This document shows positions 16,453-24,263 of a stretch of 64,000 nucleotides of DNA, piece by piece. The DNA comes from DB1 sp049323655 (lineage in GTDB: Bacteria; Desulfobacterota; Desulfobulbia; Desulfobulbales; SURF-16), in contig JBMONO010000006.1 in the NCBI GenBank assembly GCA_049323655.1, forward strand, positions 51,952 to 115,951, in the 5' to 3' direction. The first letter of the stretch is position 1. Each line of letters starts with the position of its first letter. The translations under genes and the position numbers were made by a program. The notes under the pieces are model-generated. The model made no database searches and was not told where the DNA came from. It worked only from the letters and a program-made list of their open reading frames with translations.

Positions 16453-16713
16453 TCACTGATCGTCCGGCTCGTCGTCATCACTGTCGGGCGCGCCGACAAA
16501 CAGGGGATTTTCATCATCAAGCCCCAGTTCGGCGAATTTCTTTTCCGCCTTTTTCAGAAACTTCTCCAGCGCCTTGTCAATGACGGTGTCAACATCGAGC
16601 TTTTTATTGAGAAAGCGCGCCTTCTCTTTTGCCCGCTCGAGCCTGTTTGCCAGCTCAATATCAACATTGAAAATAACGCGCTTATACTCTTTATCCTCTT
16701 TAAAGATTCCCAT
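16453..16713 (-). CDS. Small acidic-tailed helical protein, unknown
   Basis: An 86-residue protein with a highly charged helical body (residues 10-60) and an acidic end (DSDDDEPDDQ). The start KEYKRVIFNVDIELANRLERAKEKARFL loosely resembles a strand followed by helices, as in ribbon-helix-helix proteins, but I cannot assign it. AGGA precedes the start. It is the first gene upstream of the amphi-Trp pair in the same direction, after a 140-bp AT-rich promoter-like region. Confidence 0.6.
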   Translation of the reverse strand: MGIFKEDKEYKRVIFNVDIELANRLERAKEKARFLNKKLDVDTVIDKALEKFLKKAEKKFAELGLDDENPLFVGAPDSDDDEPDDQ

Positions 16714-16850
16714 TTTTTCCTGTAAAATTGAATAGTAATAATATTTAAAAAATAAATTTTTCGTACAATTTATGTACAGAATTATAACAATTTTTTAAAT
16801 ATTGAAAATATTTTTTTACAGAAAAAAAACGATCACCACAAAACGCGAAA
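16714..16850 (-). promoter_or_regulatory. AT-rich promoter region upstream of the small acidic protein
   Basis: A strongly AT-rich stretch full of AAATATTT- and TTTTTTA-type runs, in sharp contrast with its GC-rich surroundings. It lies immediately upstream of the leftward gene at 16713, so a promoter is likely, but no single -10/-35 pair stands out. Confidence 0.4.
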
Positions 16851-16880
16851 CCGAAGCACGGAGCCATCCCCGTGCTTCGG
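16851..16880 (-). terminator. Terminator of the secreted PHP-fold gene
   Basis: CCGAAGCACGG and CCGTGCTTCGG form a perfect 11-bp stem with an 8-nt loop, just downstream of the leftward gene ending at 16908. On the minus strand the stem is followed by TTTCGCGTTTT and an 8-T run further on. Confidence 0.75.
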
Positions 16881-16907
16881 TCAGCAGCTGTTCCAGGTCA
16901 GCAGCAA

Positions 16908-18725
16908 TTATCTGCTGTTTTTGTCATGTCCCACCTTCTTGCCGGGCAGATCCTTTCCGGCAACCACCTTGACATAGATCGGATTGGAGTAGAACCAGAG
17001 ATCGGCATAGGCCTCGGCCACCTCATCAAGTTTGCTGGTGGTGCCGATGGCTATCCCGTCAAAGAGATGAGCCTGGAGAACGGCAGGATCCATGCCGGCA
17101 TAGAGGTTGTCGTTTGCCTCGGTGTCCGGCAGGGGATTGCCGTTTTCATCGGTCTCCAGGGGGACATTGGCCGGCAGGTTGGTGCCGCGCAGTCGGAAAT
17201 ACATATCCTTGTCGGCCTTGACATGATAGACAAAGGTCATGTAACCGTCTTCGTCGCAGTCGGTCCGCTCGAAGGTCGCGACCACGGCGGTGGTGGGATT
17301 GACCGCCACGGTGTAGGCCGGATCGGTGGGCTCGACCATGCCGGTCACCTCGCCGGCGATGAGATCAACATGATGAAGTTCCGGCATGGAGAGCGGCTGG
17401 GTGACGCCGATCTGGGCCAGGGAGGGATTATCCATGTCAAGCGGGCAGTTGTTGGGGGTTACCGGATCATGCACCTTGATCTTGATGGTGACCATGTCGC
17501 CCTCGGCAACGGTCAGGGTCTGGCCCATGACAGCCGAGTTGTTTTTACTTTTGGCGGTAAACTGCAAATCGTCGATCAGATCGCCCATGACATGCCAGCT
17601 GTTGCCGGAACGCAGGCCACGGACCACGGCCCCCTCCCGGTTTGCATCGGTGGTGTCGATGAAGGTGTAGTTCTTCTGATATTCGCCGGGCCAGAAATCG
17701 CTGCCGCCGACGCTCCAGTGGGCATGAAAGTCGGAGCTGGCAAAATTCCACCAGTTGCGGCCCTCGCCGAGGAGGGCGTCCCACAGACCGCCGACCTGGG
17801 CGCTGTACCAGCCGTTGCCGCCATAAGTGCCGCCGCCGCTGGCGGTGCGCTCGAAGCCGCGGTCCGCCTGGGTCTGATGCCCCGGCGCGCCCTCGTAGCC
17901 GAACGCCACCTCCGGGCCGGCATTGTTGTAATCACGGAAATGCTCGATGTTGTAGCCGCCGCCGCTTGTTGCAGTCCAGATATTGTCGCGCTCAATATGA
18001 GCAAAGACGATATAGCCCTCATCGATGCGACCCTCGCCCAGCTGTTCCTGCATCCAGGCAACACCGGCCACCGAGTCGGCATGCTGCTCCGGCGGAGTTT
18101 TGGCGGTGGAGCTGACCGAAGTCGCATTCTGGACAAAATTGGTCCGTCCATTCTGCTTGACCAGGGTGCCGAAGGGAGTTCCCTCGCCCTCGCGACTCAT
18201 GTCCACGTCAGAGGCGTCGAACATGAATTCAAAGGCGCTGATGGCGCCGGCATCCTCGGCGACAATGGCGGTGGAGCAGTGCTCATGACCGGGGACATTC
18301 CACTCGAAACCGTTCAGCACCGTCCTGTCCGGGTAATTAGCCCGGGTGGCGAGGATGTCAGGGTAAACGAAATCACGCAGGCTCTGCCAGCGCCACATGA
18401 CCTGATGACCGCCGGAGAGGGCATACCAGCTGGCCGGATCGATCGGGTTGACCGGATAAACGGTGATATCATCCCAGTACTTGCCGTTGCCGTCCCGGTT
18501 CCGCGATCCGCCATGTTCGGAGTTGGCCCACCAGGCGAGCCCGTAATTGGCGTTTTGCTCCATCACCCGGAAAAACGGATTGGAGCCGTCGGTATAGTAG
18601 GTGTGCTGATGAAAATCGCCGGGCAGATAGGCCCCGGCAGGCTGCCTGGCCTCACCACCCTGCACCATGACCAGGGGCAAGGCGAGGGTGGCTGTTACCG
18701 CAAGTGCTCTCAGTGACTTTTTCAT
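16908..18725 (-). CDS. Secreted PHP-fold protein (DUF3604-like)
   Basis: A 605-residue protein with a classical signal peptide (MKKSLRALAVTATLALPLVM, cleavage near ARQ). It opens with LPGDFHQHTYYTDGSNPF, the first PHP metal-binding strand, and later has NGFEWNVPGHEHC and ASSDFHAHWSVGG, matching conserved His/Asp positions of the exported DUF3604-like branch. These are probably metal-dependent hydrolases in the periplasm; no substrate is known. The start at 18725 follows AAAGGAG; a 60-codon upstream extension is rejected because it reads through repeat copy C. It lies alone between a terminator and that repeat. Confidence 0.75.
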   Translation of the reverse strand: MKKSLRALAVTATLALPLVMVQGGEARQPAGAYLPGDFHQHTYYTDGSNPFFRVMEQNANYGLAWWANSEHGGSRNRDGNGKYWDDITVYPVNPIDPASWYALSGGHQVMWRWQSLRDFVYPDILATRANYPDRTVLNGFEWNVPGHEHCSTAIVAEDAGAISAFEFMFDASDVDMSREGEGTPFGTLVKQNGRTNFVQNATSVSSTAKTPPEQHADSVAGVAWMQEQLGEGRIDEGYIVFAHIERDNIWTATSGGGYNIEHFRDYNNAGPEVAFGYEGAPGHQTQADRGFERTASGGGTYGGNGWYSAQVGGLWDALLGEGRNWWNFASSDFHAHWSVGGSDFWPGEYQKNYTFIDTTDANREGAVVRGLRSGNSWHVMGDLIDDLQFTAKSKNNSAVMGQTLTVAEGDMVTIKIKVHDPVTPNNCPLDMDNPSLAQIGVTQPLSMPELHHVDLIAGEVTGMVEPTDPAYTVAVNPTTAVVATFERTDCDEDGYMTFVYHVKADKDMYFRLRGTNLPANVPLETDENGNPLPDTEANDNLYAGMDPAVLQAHLFDGIAIGTTSKLDEVAEAYADLWFYSNPIYVKVVAGKDLPGKKVGHDKNSR

Positions 18726-18865
18726 TTTTTCGCTCCTTTTTTTTGCTGTATGTTTTATATGACAATGAAAAACAATCGCCCCACTGGCGTCCACATTTTG
18801 AACGAAAGCGAACCGATGTCGCATTTCCAGCAGCACACGGCCACTTTGTTCCCAGCTAAAGCAAT

Positions 18866-18999
18866 GACAAACCCGTAAAAAGTCTTTTTTCACCACAGAG
18901 CGCACTGAGAACGCAGAGAAAACATATTTAATTACAATTAGTTATCTCTGTGCGCTCTGTGGTCTCTGTGGTTAATTTTCACTTTATTACGAGACCATA
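18866..18999 (+). repeat. Palindromic intergenic repeat, copy C
   Basis: Almost identical to copy A: GACAAACCCGTAAAAAG, TTTTTTCACCACAGAGCGC, AT-rich centre with TTAGTTATCTCTGTGCG, GTGGTCTCTGTGG, TTAATTTTC, ATTACGAGACCAT. It is the best-preserved copy for the inner palindrome (CCACAGAGCGCACTGAG... against CTCTGTGCGCTCTGTGG). Confidence 0.88.
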
Positions 19000-19357
19000 A
19001 AGCAATAAATACCCGGCAAATATGAGGATGGGATCAGAATGACGACAGTTTTCCGTATGGAAATTATGAGGATCTCATTTACAGAGCACAAAAAAAGGAC
19101 AGGCAATCCAACCCTCGACAAAACAAGAAGAAAAGTATGCAACAAAAAGCTAACGGAAACAAAACAGACAACAAATACTGACACGGTAAAGTGAAATCAC
19201 TGAAGGACGCCATTGACCACGTTCGGGCTTCCCTTCACGCATGATCCCTCCAATCGGCCGGGACGATGATCCCCACCAGAGCATCTTTCATCGTCCCGGC
19301 CACCCCCCATCCCGAAGGTTATCGCCCTCCCGGGCAGGCCGGCAGACAAGGAGTCGC
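19000..19357 (+). other. Leader region of the PhoH-type gene with a 14-bp perfect hairpin
   Basis: This 358-bp stretch has no convincing gene; a 65-codon leftward frame here is low complexity. Near its end GGCCGGGACGATGA (19256-19269) pairs perfectly with TCATCGTCCCGGCC (19288-19301) around an 18-nt loop, ~57 bp before the PhoH start. No T-run follows, so it is not an ordinary terminator; it could be a 5'-UTR structure or a REP-like element. A GACAAGGAG ribosome site sits at 19344-19352. Confidence 0.5.
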
Positions 19358-20689
19358 ATGTCGAAAAGAAAAAAGATCTTCATCCTCGACACCAACGTCA
19401 TCCTCCACGATTCATCTTGCATCAACCAGTTTCAGGAACACGACATCATGATCCCCATCACCGTTCTTGAGGAGCTCGACCACTTCAAGAAGGGCAATCA
19501 GTCCGTCAACTACCATGCCCGGCAGTTTGCCAGATCACTGGACGAATTGAGCGGTGACAAGCTCTTCAACGGCGGCATCCGCATCGGCCCCAGCCGGGGA
19601 AAAATCTCCGTCCGCCTTGAACGGGAGATTCACCCCGACATCCGCGCCAACTTCCATTCCGCCAAGGCGGATCACCACATCATCAATATCGCCTACCACG
19701 AGGCGCGTGACAACGACTGCCGGCAGGTGATCCTGGTGACCAAGGACGTCAACATGCGGATGAAGGCCAAGGCGGTGGGTCTGCTGGCCCAGGACTACAC
19801 GACGGACCATATCAAGGATATCTCTTCCCTGTATGCCGGCTACCGGTTGGTGGAAAACGTGGCGGACACCGTAATTAACAGGCTGCATGCCGGTGACGAG
19901 GAAAGGGTGACGGCAGAGGAGATTGCGAGCGACTTAACGCCGCTCAACAATGAATATTTGATACTGCGCAACGGCAGAAAATCGGCACTCGCCTTCAGAG
20001 ATGGAGAAACGGGACTGATTCGACGGATCGAACGGCAGGAGGGCTACGGCATCCAGCCGCGCAACGCGGAACAGAGTTTTGCCTTGCACGCCCTGCAGCA
20101 TGCCGCGGTGCCGCTCGTCACTATCTCCGGCAAGGCGGGCACCGGCAAAACCCTGCTCGCCCTGGCGGCGGCTCTCGAAAAAAGGCGGCAGTACCGGCAG
20201 ATTCTGCTCGCCCGACCGGTGGTGCCGCTCAGCAACAAGGACATCGGCTACCTGCCCGGCGACATCCATTCGAAGCTCAAACCTTACATGCAGCCGCTGC
20301 ACGACAACCTCGGCGTCATTCGCAACCAGTTCGCCGAGGGCAGTGACCGGGCCGGCACCATCCACAAGATGCTGGAGAATGAAAAACTGATCATCGAACC
20401 GCTCGCCTATATCCGCGGCCGCAGCCTGGTCGGCATCTACCTCATCGTCGACGAGGCGCAGAACCTCACCCCGCATGAGGCGAAAACCATCATCACCCGG
20501 GCCGGTGAAGGGACGAAGATCGTCTTCACCGGCGACATCTTCCAGATCGACCACCCCTACCTCGATAGTCTGTCAAACGGCCTCAGCCACCTGATCGACA
20601 AAATGCAGGGCCACCGGCTTTATGCCCACATCAATCTGCAAAAAGGCGAACGGTCGGAACTGGCGGAGCTGGCCAGCAATCTCCTGTAA
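19358..20689 (+). CDS. PIN-PhoH family ATPase
   Basis: A 443-residue two-domain protein. Residues 1-150 are a PIN domain starting KIFILDTNVILHD with the acidic residues of a metal-dependent RNase. Residues ~225-440 are a PhoH-like P-loop ATPase with Walker A GKAGTGKT and Walker B YLIVDEAQNLTP. This PIN-PhoH architecture is thought to couple RNA unwinding with cleavage. The start at ATG 19358 is preferred to longer frames because AAGGAG precedes it and MSKRKKIFILDTN is the family N-terminus. It is convergent with phoR; the name PhoH does not by itself prove phosphate control. Confidence 0.9.
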   Translation: MSKRKKIFILDTNVILHDSSCINQFQEHDIMIPITVLEELDHFKKGNQSVNYHARQFARSLDELSGDKLFNGGIRIGPSRGKISVRLEREIHPDIRANFHSAKADHHIINIAYHEARDNDCRQVILVTKDVNMRMKAKAVGLLAQDYTTDHIKDISSLYAGYRLVENVADTVINRLHAGDEERVTAEEIASDLTPLNNEYLILRNGRKSALAFRDGETGLIRRIERQEGYGIQPRNAEQSFALHALQHAAVPLVTISGKAGTGKTLLALAAALEKRRQYRQILLARPVVPLSNKDIGYLPGDIHSKLKPYMQPLHDNLGVIRNQFAEGSDRAGTIHKMLENEKLIIEPLAYIRGRSLVGIYLIVDEAQNLTPHEAKTIITRAGEGTKIVFTGDIFQIDHPYLDSLSNGLSHLIDKMQGHRLYAHINLQKGERSELAELASNLL

Positions 20690-20736
20690 CCCCGACCGTC
20701 CCGTCCCGACGCAAAGAGGGCGAGAACGAATGAAAC

Positions 20737-22581
20737 TCACCTTTGCACTACCGGCAGGAGAATGGAAAAGGTTGATCCCTCGCCCTCGCGGCTCTCCACC
20801 GCCACCTCGCCGTCGTGAGCCTGGACGATATGCTTGACGATGGCAAGCCCCAGGCCGGTGCCACCCAGTTTGCGGCTGCGTGCCTTGTCGCTGCGGTAAA
20901 AGCGCTCGAAAAGTCGCGGCAGATGCTGCCTGGCGATGCCGACGCCGAAATCACGCACACTGATGACGATCCTTTTCCCGCCCCTGACATCCTCCTGCTC
21001 CGCCGCCCGGACGAGAACCTCGCTGTTTGCCTCGCTGTACTTGATGGCGTTGACCACCAGATTGACAACAGCCTGTTCAAGCAAGGTCTCGTTGACCCTG
21101 GCCTGGAGATGTTCCGGACAGGACAGGGCAATATGGATATTCTTTTCCGCCGCCTTCATCCGGCAGGTCAGCACCGCCTCTTCGAGCACCGGATAAAGCA
21201 TCTGTTTTTTCAGCACCACCTCATGGTCTTCCGACTGTTTTTCAATCCGGGACAGGGCGAGCAGATCCTCGATAATGGCATAAAGCAGATCACTCTGCTT
21301 AAGAACGATCCGCAAAAAGGAAACCGCCTCCTCCCGCTTGTCGATCGCCCCGTCAAGCAGGGTCTCGACATAGCCCTTGATCGAGGTGATGGGTGTTTTC
21401 AGCTCGTGGGAGACGTTGGCGACAAAATCACGACGAACATTCTCGAGCCGCCGCAGCCGGGTGACGTCGTTCAAGACGACCAGCACGCCGATGTTGCGGC
21501 CGCCGTCATAAAGGGGAACGCCGTTGGTCTGCAGATAGCGTTCCTGCTGCCCTTCCTGGGCGGTTATTTCTCCCTGCAGGGGTAACAGCGTTGTGAGAAT
21601 TTCCCGAATCTGCCGCTGCAGGTCAACGTTGCGGATCACCTCCTGAATCGTCTTGCCGCCAACTTCACGCGGATCGACGGCGAATACCGCGGCCGCCGCC
21701 TGATTCATCCTGATCACCCGCTCTTCCGTGTCGCAGGCGATGACCCCTTCGGCCATGCCGGCAAAAAGAGTCTCCAGTTCGTTGCGCTGGCGGCTGATCG
21801 TCCTGATCCGCTCATTAAGCTGACCGGCCATCCGCTCCATGGCGTCGGCCAGGGCGGTCACCTCAAGCGAGGCTGCTTCCTTGTTCCGCAGGGACATGCC
21901 CCGGCTGAAATCACCCATGGAAAACCGTTCGGCGCTCTGCCTGATCTCCTCAAGCGGCCTGCTGATCCGGCGGGAGACCAGCAGGGTGATCAAAGCGGCG
22001 ACCAGCACAACAACGATGGCGCCCAGGCCGATCCTGATCTGCACGTCTCTGAGCGTCTCGCTGATGGCGGTGACCGGAATCGCCACCCGCAGGACACCGG
22101 CGACCCGGACGCCGGCCTCGGCGCGCGGGCCGGGATGCACCTCCTGGCCGGGCAGGGGAATCGCAACATAGAGCATGGTCTGTTGCAGCGTTTTACTGAA
22201 ACGGAGAGCACTGCCAATGCCCCCGTCATAAGCGGTCAAAATCTCGGGTCGGCTGCCGTGCGGCTCCATCACCGCAGGGTTTTCATCAGAGTCGGCGACC
22301 ACGGCGCCGGCGGGGTCGATGACGGTGATCCGGGTCCGCGCCTCACGACCGGATTTGCGGATAAAGTCACGCAATTCGGCAAGCCGGCCGGCAGCCAGCA
22401 AATCGGCGCTCCGCTCCCGCACCAGATAGGCCCGGGCCTGCAAACCGGCGGTCATCTGCTGATAATAGAAATCCCGCAAAGCCGAGGTGCCGTACCAGGT
22501 GACCGCGAGCATGGCTGCCAGGGTAATAACGAGGTTTGCCGGAAAAATCTGCCAGATCAGCTTTTTATGACGGTAGTGCAT
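20737..22581 (-). CDS. phoR: Phosphate-regulon sensor histidine kinase PhoR
   Basis: A 614-residue membrane kinase: membrane segment ~9-30, periplasmic domain ~31-183, second membrane segment ~185-202, HAMP domain, PAS domain ~262-370, phospho-acceptor VSHELKTP with His392, and an ATP-binding domain with FGVGIAR and GGTGLGLAIV. With PhoB it controls phosphate genes, and PhoU with the Pst transporter normally restrains it. It follows phoB in the same direction with a 9-nt gap and lies divergent from phoU-pst. The sizeable periplasmic domain differs from the short E. coli PhoR type. Confidence 0.93.
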   Translation of the reverse strand: MHYRHKKLIWQIFPANLVITLAAMLAVTWYGTSALRDFYYQQMTAGLQARAYLVRERSADLLAAGRLAELRDFIRKSGREARTRITVIDPAGAVVADSDENPAVMEPHGSRPEILTAYDGGIGSALRFSKTLQQTMLYVAIPLPGQEVHPGPRAEAGVRVAGVLRVAIPVTAISETLRDVQIRIGLGAIVVVLVAALITLLVSRRISRPLEEIRQSAERFSMGDFSRGMSLRNKEAASLEVTALADAMERMAGQLNERIRTISRQRNELETLFAGMAEGVIACDTEERVIRMNQAAAAVFAVDPREVGGKTIQEVIRNVDLQRQIREILTTLLPLQGEITAQEGQQERYLQTNGVPLYDGGRNIGVLVVLNDVTRLRRLENVRRDFVANVSHELKTPITSIKGYVETLLDGAIDKREEAVSFLRIVLKQSDLLYAIIEDLLALSRIEKQSEDHEVVLKKQMLYPVLEEAVLTCRMKAAEKNIHIALSCPEHLQARVNETLLEQAVVNLVVNAIKYSEANSEVLVRAAEQEDVRGGKRIVISVRDFGVGIARQHLPRLFERFYRSDKARSRKLGGTGLGLAIVKHIVQAHDGEVAVESREGEGSTFSILLPVVQR

Positions 22582-22590
22582 GGAATCTCC

Positions 22591-23289
22591 TCATTCCTTG
22601 AAGCGGTAACCGACCCCGCGCACCGTTTCGATACAACTGCCCGCCTCCCCCATCTTTTTGCGCAACCCGAAGATCTGTACGTCAATGGCTCGGGGAGTGA
22701 CGAGAAAATCATAGCCGCGCACCGCATCGATGATCTGCTGGCGGGAAAAAACCCAACCTGGCTTGCCGGCGAGCAGATGAAGGATGCCGAATTCGGTCAT
22801 GGTCAGTTGCAGCACCTGACCGTTCAACCTGACCTCATGCCGGCCGGGATGGATCTCCAGCCCCTGGAGAACGATACTGCCGCTCTTTTTCTCAACATGG
22901 GTTTCCGCCTGCTCAGCCCGCCGACGCAGCAGGGCCTTGATCCGGGCAATGAGCACCTTGGGACTGAACGGTTTTGTCACATAATCATCAGCCCCGACCT
23001 CAAGCCCGGCCACCACGTCGTCCTCCTCGCCCTTGGCGGTCAGCATCAGGACGGGAATAACCCGCAACTGCTCGCTTTTCTTGATGGCCCGACAGACTTC
23101 GATGCCGCTGACACCGGGCAGCATCAGATCGAGCAGCACGCAATCCACCGCATTCACCTTCAGCTTGTCCATCCCCTCCTCGCCGGTATCGGCGCAGATC
23201 ACATGAAAACCGGCCTTGATGAGATTGTAACTGACCAGCTGCTGGATATCCTCGTCGTCCTCAACGATCAGAATCGTGGCCCTGCCCAT
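22591..23289 (-). CDS. phoB: Phosphate-regulon response regulator PhoB
   Basis: A 232-residue OmpR-type regulator. The receiver domain (residues 1-125) has the acidic pocket EDDED, phospho-acceptor Asp54 in LLDLMLPG, and Lys in VTKPF. The C-terminal winged helix (~135-230) ends with the DNA-binding RGVGYRF hairpin. It activates phosphate-starvation genes from Pho boxes. ATG 23289 is chosen for the CAGGAGA site and family-typical MGRATILIVEDD; a 21-codon upstream extension is rejected. It faces the Pho-box-like site at 23425-23452, so it may regulate itself and the pst operon. Confidence 0.93.
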   Translation of the reverse strand: MGRATILIVEDDEDIQQLVSYNLIKAGFHVICADTGEEGMDKLKVNAVDCVLLDLMLPGVSGIEVCRAIKKSEQLRVIPVLMLTAKGEEDDVVAGLEVGADDYVTKPFSPKVLIARIKALLRRRAEQAETHVEKKSGSIVLQGLEIHPGRHEVRLNGQVLQLTMTEFGILHLLAGKPGWVFSRQQIIDAVRGYDFLVTPRAIDVQIFGLRKKMGEAGSCIETVRGVGYRFKE

Positions 23290-23424
23290 ACCGTCTCCTG
23301 CATCATTTTTTGCATGTGCCAATCCCCTTTTCCAGTTGAGTCTTTTCTGCAAAACGAAGGAGCTTGCCCCCTTTTCTTCCCTTACTATGCAGATTTTTCT
23401 TTTCCCGCAAGACGATTTGCGAAT

Positions 23425-23452
23425 CGTAACGCAATCTTAACATTCTCTTAAC
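23425..23452 (+). promoter_or_regulatory. Pho-box-like triple direct repeat
   Basis: Three hexamers, CGTAAC (23425), CTTAAC (23436) and CTTAAC (23447), recur at exact 11-nt spacing between divergent phoB and phoU. PhoB/PhoP-type regulators bind head-to-tail on 11-bp direct repeats of this kind. It lies ~140 bp from each start. The match of spacing and position supports a Pho box; no promoter -10 element could be fixed with confidence. Confidence 0.6.
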
Positions 23453-23589
23453 TGAAGCCAAATTTTTGTCTCGTAGGATGGGCAAATGTGATAGTTTGAA
23501 AGAAAAATCAACCGACCTGCCACGCGTGATCTCAATACCGGCAGAAAAGGGAACGCCATCAACTATCACCCGGAAAGGAGATGCTTTTC

Positions 23590-24249
23590 ATGGCTGTGCA
23601 TCACACATTTCATCGAGAACTGGAAAAACTGAACCAGAAGCTGTTGTCCATGGGCGCTCTGGTGGAGGAGCGGGTCCGCATGGCGGTCACCGTCATTGAA
23701 ACCCATGACGAGGAGATGATCCAGAAGATCATCCGCTCCGATTACGAAATCGACGACATGGAAGTTGAGATCGAGGAGGAGTGCCTGAAAATCCTCGCCC
23801 TCCATCAACCGGTGGCCAGTGACCTGCGCTTTCTCATCACCGTCATCAAGATCAACAATGAAATAGAGCGAATCGGCGACATGGCGGTCAATATCGCCAA
23901 ACGGGTCGAGGGGATCGTCCAGAGCAGCAGCTCCCTCAAGAGCGGCTTCGACTACGGCGAGATGTCGGAGCATGTCATCACCATGCTGAAAATGAGCCTT
24001 GACGCCCTGGTGCACCGCGACGCCTCCCTGGCCCGCAAGATCTTCTTTATCGACGACGAGGTCGACGCGCTCCGCAACCAGGCCTATGACACGGTCATCA
24101 AGCTGCTCGGCAAGTTTCCCGAGCATCCGGCCTGCATGATCAACAACTTCCTCCTCGCCCGTCATCTTGAAAGGATCGCCGACCGGGCCACCAACATTGC
24201 CGAAGAGGTGATCTACCTCGTTGAAGGCGAAATCGTCAGGTTTCGGTGA
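23590..24249 (+). CDS. phoU: Phosphate transport regulator PhoU
   Basis: A 219-residue all-helical protein of two PhoU repeats, with ENEIERIGDMAVNIAKR-like and NFLLARHLERIADRATNIAEE signatures. PhoU links the Pst transporter to PhoR and damps signalling when phosphate is plentiful. ATG 23590 is preferred to ATG 23581 because AAGGAG ends at 23580, giving a normal 9-nt gap. It is first in the phoU-pstC-pstA-pstS-pstB series; in E. coli phoU is last, so the order is different here. Confidence 0.93.
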   Translation: MAVHHTFHRELEKLNQKLLSMGALVEERVRMAVTVIETHDEEMIQKIIRSDYEIDDMEVEIEEECLKILALHQPVASDLRFLITVIKINNEIERIGDMAVNIAKRVEGIVQSSSSLKSGFDYGEMSEHVITMLKMSLDALVHRDASLARKIFFIDDEVDALRNQAYDTVIKLLGKFPEHPACMINNFLLARHLERIADRATNIAEEVIYLVEGEIVRFR

Positions 24250-24263
24250 TGGGAGGAGGTCAC

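Noticed and set aside
16872..18716. Rightward 614-codon ORF over the secreted PHP-fold gene
   Set aside because: Antisense shadow; the leftward frame has a signal peptide and PHP motifs.
18987..19184. 65-codon leftward ORF upstream of the PhoH gene
   Set aside because: Hydrophobic low-complexity translation from AT-rich DNA without ribosome site, partly inside a repeat.
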